Notes under the pieces: model-generated
What the model was told of the DNA's origin: nothing
Seen by the model: only the letters and a program-made list of their open reading frames with translations
Database searches by the model: none
From: Aphanomyces cochlioides
Taxonomy: Eukaryota > Oomycota > Saprolegniomycetes > Saprolegniales > Verrucalvaceae
NCBI GenBank assembly: GCA_019828595.1
Contig: JAHQRK010000036.1
Coordinates: 372,001 to 436,000, forward strand
Length of the DNA: 64,000 bases
Reading direction: 5' to 3'
Shown: in pieces, positions 23,022 to 31,812 of the stretch
Layout: each line of letters begins with the position of its first letter
Numbering within the stretch: the stretch's first letter is position 1
Program-made: the position numbers and the translations under genes

Positions 23022-25922
23022 TCAGGCTACCCTTGCGGCATCTCGAAATCGCTTGCGTGGCAGATGGTCAGCACGATCGCGAAGTACAGCTTTAATGTCT
23101 GCCCATCGGACCTCTTCATCCTGGGCGAGGCTAATGCGCCGCAGTCGCTCCTTTAGTAAATCGTATAATTGTTGTCCGACAAAGGCGAATACTTGAGGAT
23201 ACATAGATGTGTCATTCTTTCGATTTGCTGTGAATGGACTAAAACAACACGCAACCAAGTGAGACGGAAGGAATAAAGAAGGAACAGTCAAGACTCCCAA
23301 CTGCGATTTTTGCAAGGGGACTGCAGACGATAGGGTCAATGCTGAGGTATCTGAGGGTATTGAATCCGAATCAACACGATCGATAATGTCCATGATCGAT
23401 CCATGAACCTCCTTCAACACTATGTCATGAGTATCACCACGTTCCACTGGTTGGATGAGTGTAGGCAATGAGTTTCGTAGTTGTGCTTCCACCAATTCAG
23501 TTGCGTCGACAATTTTCCCACCAGATCGAAGTCGTAGAGCCTTCGAAGCAAAATGGTCAGCACTTCCATTCCACGTACGATGAATGTGGTGAACACTGAT
23601 TTTGTCAAAGGTCTTGCATAACCGTTGAGCTTCGCGACACAGTGGTTGTAGATGCTCCCTTCGGCATTGAATCCAAGAATTCACTTGGTGGACCACCAAC
23701 CTCGAGTCTCCAAATATCGTCAATTGCCAGAAACCTAGTGCAGATGCTTGGCGCAACAGAGTCAGAAGACCATGATATTCAGCTACATTTACAGTTGCAT
23801 CCTCGACAACACCATTTCCAGCCCATAAAATTTCCCACATAGGTAATCTCCACAAAACGAAACCAAAAGCTCCAATGCGCTTATTCAATCGAACACCACC
23901 ATCAAAAGTCACGATCACGGAACAGTCATTTTCAGTAAATATTGGGACTGAAGGAAGTAGTGGCTTTGGAATCAATTGAGAACTGCTTGCTTTGACTGTT
24001 GGGGCAAATTGATTGAAGGATTCGGATGTTTCCACCCCTGGTGGAGAGAGAGCACTGGCAGCGAGGGCTGATGCGGCCAAACGAAAGTCATTACAACCAA
24101 TTGGAACATATTTTATGGTCCAAGGGGATAACTGAACCGCCCATCCAAGGTGGCCAGCTCTATCGTGCTTGTCTGCTTTGATCCACTTAAGAGCAGAATG
24201 CTGAGTATAAACCGTCAACTCGCATCCTCGTATTTCGTGGTAGCAAACTTGTAAAACTCTCAGCAAGAGTACACATTCTTTGGACCACTCGTCCCAACTC
24301 GTCTCGTTTGCTTTCAAAACTCGACCACAAAAACGAACTGGGTGGTAGACTTTATCATATAGTTGACATAATGTAGCTGAGATTGCCCACGGAGACGTGT
24401 ACAAAAATATGTGAAATTCCATGTCTGGATTAGCGTGCTTCAAGATTGGTGTTTTGGAGTAAGATGTTTTCAAATGCTCAAACGCTAATTTTGCAGGAGC
24501 AGGAATGACACCAGCGGCCAGAATCTCTTCGGACAATTCATTTAAGCACACCGGCTTAATCGAATAATTCTCAATAAATCGAGAGTAGAAATTCAGAGAC
24601 CCCAAGAAAGACGACATCATCGTGCGACTGGTCGGAAATGACATGTTCATGATTGTTTGAAAATTCCTTGGATTGGAACGAATCCCTTCGCGCGAAATGA
24701 TGTGGCCAAGAAATTCAATGCTGGTCTTTCCAAATTTACTTTTTGATGCACTGATACTGATATTAAAATATGTCAATCGAGTCAAAATTCTTTCGGTCAA
24801 TTCCACCACCCCTGTCCATGTTGCGGCCCCGTCGCTGATGTCGTCAGCAAATGAAGTACAATTTGCCGGTGGAGGCATTTCGGCCACAGGTCTTGAATAT
24901 CCAATTGCAAACTTATCAACAGGTTCACCGTCAGCGTCCACTTCGTCAACGCCGGGTGGTAGATCAATAAAACCATAAAGAGCATTTGTGATCATACGCT
25001 GATAAATCATCGGGGCATTCTTTAAAACTTGAGCCATTCGAGTCCATTCAAAATGACCAAGTGGACAAATAAACGCGCTAATTTCTCGTGCACGACGTGT
25101 TGCCCGAACCACCCAAAATCCACTCGCGTTATCTAGAGACAAGAACCATTCCACCGCGTGAAAATCCGCCATCATACTGTCGAGAGTTGGCATGGGCGAT
25201 CGCATCAATTTTTGCAAAGAGTTGATATCTCTGTAGTCAATGCACAAGCGAATATCTTTTCCTCCCTTCTTAAGGACAATCACAATTGGACTCGCCCAGT
25301 TGGAATTCGAGAATTTGATCAAACCAAAATCCAACAGCCCTTTCAGGAGCGTGTACAGCTTTGGCATATATTCCCATCGGACTCGCCTCGCTCGATGTGC
25401 GATTGGCTTGGCGTTGCCCACATCGATATCACAAGTCGCACCACGCGCAGGAGGTTGTAAACCATTTCCTGACTTGATGAACCATTTTCTATAGCGCAAC
25501 AGCACGTCTGCCATCTTGGCTTTGTCTTCAGGGCTCACAGAGTCCTCGCCGCAATCCAAATCTTCAAGCTCAACTGGTATGGGATCATCGACAAATTCTG
25601 GGATCATAGCTAGTTGATTTATCATTTCTTCGGTCGTCATGTCCACACCTTCCTTGATCATCACCTCTGGTAATAGATGTGCTTGAGTAACCGGTCCGGG
25701 CAATGATGAAGCTGCAAAAATTGATGGACATCCCATTTGAACGTGCATTTCATTCATGGTGTAGTAAAACACATTCGCGTCGCTTGATGAGTCTGAGATC
25801 GGACTTGTTTCGTCTTGATTGGAAATTGTGGGCTCAGCTTCTGTCGAATTTCCTCCGTTTCCCTCGGTAGCTTGCTTCACAACCACAGGTGAATCCACTC
25901 GTTTCAATATTGCTGTTGGCAA
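23022..25922 (-). CDS. pol: reverse transcriptase with two RNase H domains (966 aa)
   Basis: RT motifs run from RLCIDYRDINSLQ and LSLDNASGFW to the active-site box SFADDISDG. The RNase H that normally follows RT is present but has lost key acidic residues: the first strand reads HIFLYTSPWAIS and the fourth YTQHSALKW, where Ty3 elements have Asp. A second, separate RNase H follows with all four acidic residues in place: FDGGVRL, NVAEYHGL, FGDSRLV and NGSADHFA. That layout (degenerate tether plus a new RNase H) is known from a few plant and oomycete LTR elements and parallels retroviruses. Start ATG at 25922; stop at 23022-23024. Confidence 0.9.
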   Translation of the reverse strand: MPTAILKRVDSPVVVKQATEGNGGNSTEAEPTISNQDETSPISDSSSDANVFYYTMNEMHVQMGCPSIFAASSLPGPVTQAHLLPEVMIKEGVDMTTEEMINQLAMIPEFVDDPIPVELEDLDCGEDSVSPEDKAKMADVLLRYRKWFIKSGNGLQPPARGATCDIDVGNAKPIAHRARRVRWEYMPKLYTLLKGLLDFGLIKFSNSNWASPIVIVLKKGGKDIRLCIDYRDINSLQKLMRSPMPTLDSMMADFHAVEWFLSLDNASGFWVVRATRRAREISAFICPLGHFEWTRMAQVLKNAPMIYQRMITNALYGFIDLPPGVDEVDADGEPVDKFAIGYSRPVAEMPPPANCTSFADDISDGAATWTGVVELTERILTRLTYFNISISASKSKFGKTSIEFLGHIISREGIRSNPRNFQTIMNMSFPTSRTMMSSFLGSLNFYSRFIENYSIKPVCLNELSEEILAAGVIPAPAKLAFEHLKTSYSKTPILKHANPDMEFHIFLYTSPWAISATLCQLYDKVYHPVRFCGRVLKANETSWDEWSKECVLLLRVLQVCYHEIRGCELTVYTQHSALKWIKADKHDRAGHLGWAVQLSPWTIKYVPIGCNDFRLAASALAASALSPPGVETSESFNQFAPTVKASSSQLIPKPLLPSVPIFTENDCSVIVTFDGGVRLNKRIGAFGFVLWRLPMWEILWAGNGVVEDATVNVAEYHGLLTLLRQASALGFWQLTIFGDSRLVVHQVNSWIQCRREHLQPLCREAQRLCKTFDKISVHHIHRTWNGSADHFASKALRLRSGGKIVDATELVEAQLRNSLPTLIQPVERGDTHDIVLKEVHGSIMDIIDRVDSDSIPSDTSALTLSSAVPLQKSQLGVLTVPSLFLPSHLVACCFSPFTANRKNDTSMYPQVFAFVGQQLYDLLKERLRRISLAQDEEVRWADIKAVLRDRADHLPRKRFRDAARVA

Positions 25923-25949
25923 TTCCTTTGTTTCTTTCGGCAGAGTAGG

Positions 25950-26711
25950 CTAATTGTTGAAGGAATTTGGACTCATTTGGCGAAGGAACCACGGCGACAG
26001 TTTCCCCTCATTCGCAACGGCCAACCTCTGGAGATACTGATTGCTCGTAGTTGGAACCATATCATAGAGCCGAGGGCGAACTCCTTTTTCGGTGATCGCT
26101 CCAATAATTGTGCCAGCAGCTAGACTAAGTGGGGATCTGCTTACATTGGTAACTTGAAACGCACACGGACCTCCACTTGAATTCACCAGAACCGTTGCGA
26201 CCCATCGCTTTCCTCGGCTTACCCAGAAAACGGGCTTCTTTGGTAGCGACATGTCGACTTTCGGCAATTTAATTCGAACCCATTCCCCTTGACCAATCCT
26301 TGTATCGGCTTGCAGCCTGACATCGGAGCAGAACGACTTCACGTATTCCAAGGGCTGACAAATTAATGGGATCCATGTATCATCAGGCAATCGAATTTCA
26401 CGACTCAGCGTGTGTATTTCTATGCCCGCCTTGTGCAAAAAATCCATTCCCAAAATCATATCAAAATCCAGGGCACTCAAATCACACACCGACAATCGAA
26501 AAATGTACACCATGCCAAAACCAATAGTCAACTTCACGGCAACCATCCCTAAAATGTTCATAGCTGTATCACTGATGCCGGTAACAGATTCCACATGTGC
26601 TCTCTCCATTTTCAATCCCAATCGCTCAACAGTGCGCAGGTTCATCAAACTCATATTTGCTCCTGTGTCGGCAAGAACGATTGAGGGCTCATCCATAATC
26701 CTCGCGGACAA
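25950..26711 (-). CDS. pro: retropepsin-type aspartic protease ORF
   Basis: Contains ADTGANMSLM (active-site Asp) and, about 70 residues later, DMILGMDFL, the flap-distal strand typical of retropepsins. It would cut the polyprotein. It ends 27 bp before the RT ORF in another frame. Upstream (26718-27127) two short frames, one very Lys-rich, link it to gag; the intact element may have had a single long frame here. Confidence 0.8.
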   Translation of the reverse strand: MSARIMDEPSIVLADTGANMSLMNLRTVERLGLKMERAHVESVTGISDTAMNILGMVAVKLTIGFGMVYIFRLSVCDLSALDFDMILGMDFLHKAGIEIHTLSREIRLPDDTWIPLICQPLEYVKSFCSDVRLQADTRIGQGEWVRIKLPKVDMSLPKKPVFWVSRGKRWVATVLVNSSGGPCAFQVTNVSRSPLSLAAGTIIGAITEKGVRPRLYDMVPTTSNQYLQRLAVANEGKLSPWFLRQMSPNSFNN

Positions 26712-27163
26712 AAACGCTTACAAGCTCCTCTGTGGATCGTTGATATCGGATATCTTCCAGAAGGCCAAGGTTTCACCATCCAAAAGTTTGAATTCTGTGG
26801 GCATTGCGCTCCCACTGATAACACACGCTTGAGGATGCAAAGGAAGTGGGTCAAATGAACAATTGATTAACATTTGCCTCGACTCTTCCTTGGTTATTCT
26901 TGCGCCAACCGTCAATACTTCGGCTGTCTTCAAGCGTTTTGTCTCGCTTCCAGCGTGAATGTCTTCTTGGTCGTCGTTCTCACACGCATCTCTTGATTTT
27001 TCTTCATTTCCATAGTTTTCTTCACATGCATTTCTTGCCTTTTCTTGCTTTTTCTTGTTTCTTGACTCATATGTAGTTTTTGATTTTTCTTGATTTTCTT
27101 GTTTTTCTTCATGCAGTTGCGTTTCATGTCCGGCGCAATCGGGGCTTCGCCAAACCCCCGGAC

Positions 27164-28849
27164 TTACAAGTTTTTTAGAAAACTTGTATCAGGCTTCATT
27201 TCGGACTCGTGGTTAGCCATGTAATCGGCGATAGCCTTCAACTTGATCTTAGATGGACATGCCTCTCGAGTCTTGTGATGAGTTGGATCGCAATTTTGGC
27301 AAGCCTTGTAGCACTCTTTGTCGGGATGACCAGTCTTCCCACAAATGTTGCAAAGGATATTTCGCCAACAAAGACCATCGACCTAGTAATGCTCTTGATT
27401 GCACTCCAGGCAATGCTCTCTTTGTGCGCTCGACCCATTTCGGCCAAGGGCGAACACTTCAGCCTGAAAATCGATGCTTTGGGTGGCAAAGATATTTGGA
27501 GTCACCGATGGCTTCGACACTTCCTTCTTCTTCTTGGTATTTTGAGAGTCGAATAGCGCGTTGAGTCGGTCTTTGTTGTCTAAGTAGTCTTCGAGCTCGT
27601 CAATATCCTTGAAAATGTTGCCGCCAATTCTCTTGCCCAATTCAACGTCCAACAATTTAGTGCAAAATCGGCAAATATGGTCATTGAGCTTGCTTCCCTT
27701 CTTCCAGTACTGGTAGTTGCAATCACGTGCTGCATGATTGAATCGAAAGAAGAACTCCATGACTTCTTCACCTTGTTCTTGCACCATTTGGTGATACTTG
27801 TCTTCTTTCGACATTTGTGGCACAGCCCATCGGGAGATAAATCGTTGTCGAAGGACTGCCCAAGATGACTTCGCTTCTGGCTTGAGTTGCAAGTACCACG
27901 ACCGAACTGACTTGCCGACGTATATCTCAAAGTTTGCCATGATCTCCTTGTCGTTCCAGCCAGACATTCGACCGATTTCGCTAAATTTTCGGATCCATTG
28001 ATGAGCCTTATCACGGCCATCCTTCGCGCCATTGAAGACTGGAATGCTCTCCATATTGAGCAAGTGGATGCCGCGGTGAAGCGGCTCGGCTCGCGCTCGG
28101 GGCTTGGTTGCATTGTCTTCATCATCGTCGTCGCCGCTTTCAATGCCACCCCCCGAGTCATAATCGGAGTCGTCTCCTTGATTGTTCTGACGCGGTAATC
28201 TATTCCGTTTCGGAGACTTGCTTGCTTGAATGGCTTTGACCATCGCTTCCATCATAAGTCGGTTGTTGTCGGCGAGTACATTCTTCAAATTGTCCCAAGT
28301 CACCGATTTAGTCTTGACGGTTGGTTCGTTATGCTGGACACTTAATCGTCTTCCTCTTGGGTTCACACGTTCACTCGTTGGTTGCTTCATCTTGATCATT
28401 TCTTTTGCGAAATTGATGAACTCCAATATGGTTCGATTAAACTCATAGCTGTTGACTTGGTACTCATCTGTGAGCGCTTCCATAAGCACTTGGTCGACTT
28501 CGTTGTACTTGAAACCGAGGGTGGTCAAAGCGTGTTCCACCCACTCCAATACCGCTTCCCATTCGTGCATCTTCAGGGGTTCAACGAGGCTGACATTGGG
28601 GGTTTCAAGAAGACCATGATAGCCTGATGTTGTCTCAGTCTTTATTGGTTCCAGATAGACTGAAATCCAATTCGACTCTTCTCGGAGTAAAAAACATAAA
28701 CGAGCTTCAACAATTCTTGCGGTGCTCTTTGGCGCATTCGGTCCGAGGGAATGTCTTCGTTGCTGCCGGAATCGGCGATCAACTGGTTGAGACGTATCGA
28801 TGACGACAGTCTCATCTTCATCAAAGTCTTCGTCAACTTCAATGGGCAT
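27164..28849 (-). CDS. gag: gag with zinc knuckle, interrupted by one in-frame TAG
   Basis: The start is placed at the methionine 28849 because the longer frame to 28984 begins inside the LTR and runs through the primer-binding site. Residues then include an acidic N-terminus, a basic Ser/Arg segment, an acidic DSDYDSGGG stretch and the retrotransposon gag helix bundle (FNGAKDGRDKAHQWIRKF ... SWAVLRQRF). An in-frame TAG at 27383-27385 stops it. The same frame continues for 73 codons with CNICGKTGHPDKEC, a CCHC zinc knuckle, to TAA at 27164-27166. Either a CAG-to-TAG mutation or a readthrough stop. Confidence 0.78.
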
Positions 28850-28893
28850 TTCAAAGCTCACAGGAGCACTCACAGCACTTAGTAACGGACGGC

Positions 28894-28910
28894 TCCCGGC
28901 AGGCGCACCA
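28894..28910 (-). other. candidate primer-binding site of the large LTR element
   Basis: The plus strand reads tcccggcaggcgcacca, exactly the shape of a tRNA 3' end: T-stem half, seven acceptor bases, discriminator A and CCA. It lies 14 nt inside the 5' LTR (edge at 28925). No matching tRNA gene is in the window, so the primer is not identified. Confidence 0.6.
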
Positions 28911-30004
28911 CTTGTCGTCGAAATTGTCTCCACTTCATCTTTTAATACATTACCTTCTTTCTGTTGGATGAAAGCTACATTCATGTGAAGTTCCTAGTGT
29001 CGTCTGGGATTTAGTGGAAGTACGAGGGGCTAGGCTCGGGAGTAGTGTCTCCTTCTGCGACAAGAAGGAAGGAGACGGGGGGTCGTTGTTGTCGTGAGGG
29101 GGTTGTTTTGGCGAGCCGTCTTGGTCGCTAGTGCTGTAAACGCCCGGTGAACCAGGCATGGTTTTGAATGGAAAGGGGATGTATGGACCAGTTGCCCGCA
29201 GTCTGACCACAGCGTCGCTTGGTCTGGTAAGGGCGATTGGAGATGGGTTTGCCGAGTTGGTTGAAACGACTCAGCAGGCCCTGGTTTTCGCAGACCAGAA
29301 ACTCGCACGCTCACTTGGCTTAGGTTGACTCGCTCGCTCAAAGATATGCCCTCACCGAGAGGTTTGGACCATTCACAGTGAATACGGAAGTCCATTATCG
29401 TCCTTAAACTGAATCAATTACTTCTTTCCTACTGACTTGTTGCCCTACGTCATTCATTACCCCCTTCAGATTGGCCGCGAGCTGGCAAAGAGCTTGGTCA
29501 TTGGTCTAGAGTTCTTGGGGGCATCTCTTGCATGTACAAACCTGCTCGCAATGGTGGTGTCGTTGATATGACACACTGGTCTGCGCATTTTCCACCGATA
29601 GCGTTTTCTGTTTGGCTGTTGATTTACAGAGGTCTGGGAAATTTAAGACCACAGAAAAATGCTCGTTGATTGGCCAGTTTCAAGTTCAACGTGACTCTTA
29701 CACCTTCTATATATAATATCCTATATTATATGATAATTGAATTGTAGAAACTCAACAGCACTCAGTTGAGTAAGAGATCCTGCAATTGCATATACTACAA
29801 AACTAAATACAGAATGCCAATGACCCAGTAGAGCATTGTTTTGATCCATAACCAATACAGTTTTCAAGAAACACTGAAACCTCCATAAATTAATATTGAT
29901 GATGTGCCTGTCGAGGAATTCATTCATGAACTCGATGTGATCAAAGAAAAGGAAAATGAACAATGCTGAATTAACCTTCTTTAGGCAACGCTTTCTTGAA
30001 ACTA

Positions 30005-31812
30005 CCGTAATATATTTGTTAAGGATGACGATTTGTTAAAGATGACATACAAAGTTCCAAAGAAAACTTTGACAGGTCAATTCTGAGAAATATAATATGT
30101 CGGAGGTATAAGAATCAAGAGAGATTTGACATCAAATCAGTCCCTCATCCGCAAATCAAAGTTGCTGTCGACCTCAATCCATGAAAATGTGATCTCATGA
30201 CAGAATGGTTACCGTACATGTACGGAATTTTTTTTATTCATGTGTTAACTTGATGCATCGCTTATTCCTCGTTGAATGGCCCATCCACTATCTCTTCAGC
30301 AAGACCCAATTGCTCGAGGTCGAGCACTAGAGTGTCACAGTCATCTTCTGTGTCAGCATCATCGTCACTCGTAGCTTCAATTTGTTCGTCAATGATTCTG
30401 GTGCGTATGAAGCCGTTCACTATTGTTGCGCTTCTCACAAACTCCCAAGCTTCAATGATCCAAGTCACCACGTTCACCCTTGAGGGTGGAGCAATCGTGC
30501 TGGGTAAATCTCCCAGCCGAATTTGGTCGCGCAAATTGTCAAGCCACTTACGTCGCAAGAAATCTTTCAGCGACTTGTTCCAGGCGACGTCAGCTGGCTG
30601 ACATCTCCACGTAAACCGAGGTGGAACTTTCATCAAAATGACGTTGAGATCATCGGCCTTTTGGAGCACCTCAGGGGTAAAGTGCGCGGAAAAGTCGTCC
30701 CAAAACAGGATAACCTTTTTGTCCAAACAAGATCTCCTTCCAAAGTGAAATTCAAGAAATTTCACGGAGATCGAGCCGTTCCACCACGCTGTGCGGTTAC
30801 CAAAGATTTGAATTGTGCCTGACGTATGAAAGTCTTCCAGTTCTCGCCAGACTTGGCGGCCAAATCCATTTCGCTCTTCAATGTTTTCGAGTTCAGTGTT
30901 GTAGACTCTCGAGGGTTGTGCTTTCAAGACGATGAATAGTGGATACTTGTTGCCGAGGGAGTCTCCCAACAGCATTGCCGTTGCACGCATACTTTCTCTG
31001 CCATTTGACTTGATCCAAACTGTTTTCACGCCAGTTGAGTCCAAAGTCTTCTTGGGTAGGTACTCGTAAAATACTGCCGTTTGGTCTGCGTTGTACACTC
31101 TGTCCACCCCCGCGTCAAGCATAGTTTGCCGAACTTGTTGAGCGAACATCTCACAAACATTGTCCCCGTCTGCTGAACGAACTTGACCGACACGCGTTCT
31201 GCTCCGCAGAGAGAGGTTATTTCGAGCTCGAAAGTCGATGCACCATTGAATGGAAGCTTTAAACTTGTCTTCGCCAATACCGAGGTCTTTTGCAATATCG
31301 ATTGCTTTCATTTGAAGCATTGATTGGGCCACAGGGACTCCTTCGCGCCGCAATTCCACAATCCACTGGACAATGTTGGCTTCGGCCTCATCACTCAGTG
31401 TCTTGGAAGTTCCCACTGGTCGATTCTTTAGCACATTGGCAGTGGATGTGTTATATCCTCGCTTCTCTATTTGAAATCGTTTCATTGACCAAGAGTGGAC
31501 GATTCGTCTCTGCGAACTCCAAGATGCATCATTCAAATGAGGGAAGAACTTCGGGCGCACAGCACTCATACCAGCAATTTGGTAGAAGTTGATGACTTCG
31601 AGTTTGAATTGGTTGGAGTAGCTCTTGTACTTGTGTTTTGTTGGCTGTCTACCCTCGCCACCCAAGCGAGGTCTTCCTCGGACGCATTGATTCAACGCTT
31701 GAGACTCCATGAGAAACTGACTTGTCCGCAGAGTATCATGTATGCAAGTATATAAATTTACAGGGGTATAAAGTTTTGATTTGAGGTGTCATCCTTAACA
31801 AATATACTACGG
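30005..31812 (-). mobile_element. inner pogo-like DNA transposon nested in the outer one (1,808 bp)
   Basis: Inverted repeats of about 25 bp begin CCGTAATATATTTGTTAAGG on the left and CCGTAGTATATTTGTTAAGG on the right, with TA at 30003-30004 and 31813-31814. It lies in the same orientation as its host. Confidence 0.92.
30262..31710 (-). CDS. pogo-like DDE transposase, intact (482 aa)
   Basis: One open frame. The N-terminal third has helix-turn-helix modules (HKYKSYSNQFKLEVINFYQ and a CENP-B-like segment ending in FRARNNLSLRSRT). The catalytic part has YNADQTAVFYEYLP, ILFWDDFSAHFTPEV and CQPADVAWNKSLK, giving Asp at all three catalytic positions. An acidic tail follows. Sequence differs strongly from the outer transposase, so the two belong to separate pogo lineages. 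Intact frame and matched TIRs suggest recent activity. Confidence 0.9.
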   Translation of the reverse strand: MESQALNQCVRGRPRLGGEGRQPTKHKYKSYSNQFKLEVINFYQIAGMSAVRPKFFPHLNDASWSSQRRIVHSWSMKRFQIEKRGYNTSTANVLKNRPVGTSKTLSDEAEANIVQWIVELRREGVPVAQSMLQMKAIDIAKDLGIGEDKFKASIQWCIDFRARNNLSLRSRTRVGQVRSADGDNVCEMFAQQVRQTMLDAGVDRVYNADQTAVFYEYLPKKTLDSTGVKTVWIKSNGRESMRATAMLLGDSLGNKYPLFIVLKAQPSRVYNTELENIEERNGFGRQVWRELEDFHTSGTIQIFGNRTAWWNGSISVKFLEFHFGRRSCLDKKVILFWDDFSAHFTPEVLQKADDLNVILMKVPPRFTWRCQPADVAWNKSLKDFLRRKWLDNLRDQIRLGDLPSTIAPPSRVNVVTWIIEAWEFVRSATIVNGFIRTRIIDEQIEATSDDDADTEDDCDTLVLDLEQLGLAEEIVDGPFNEE

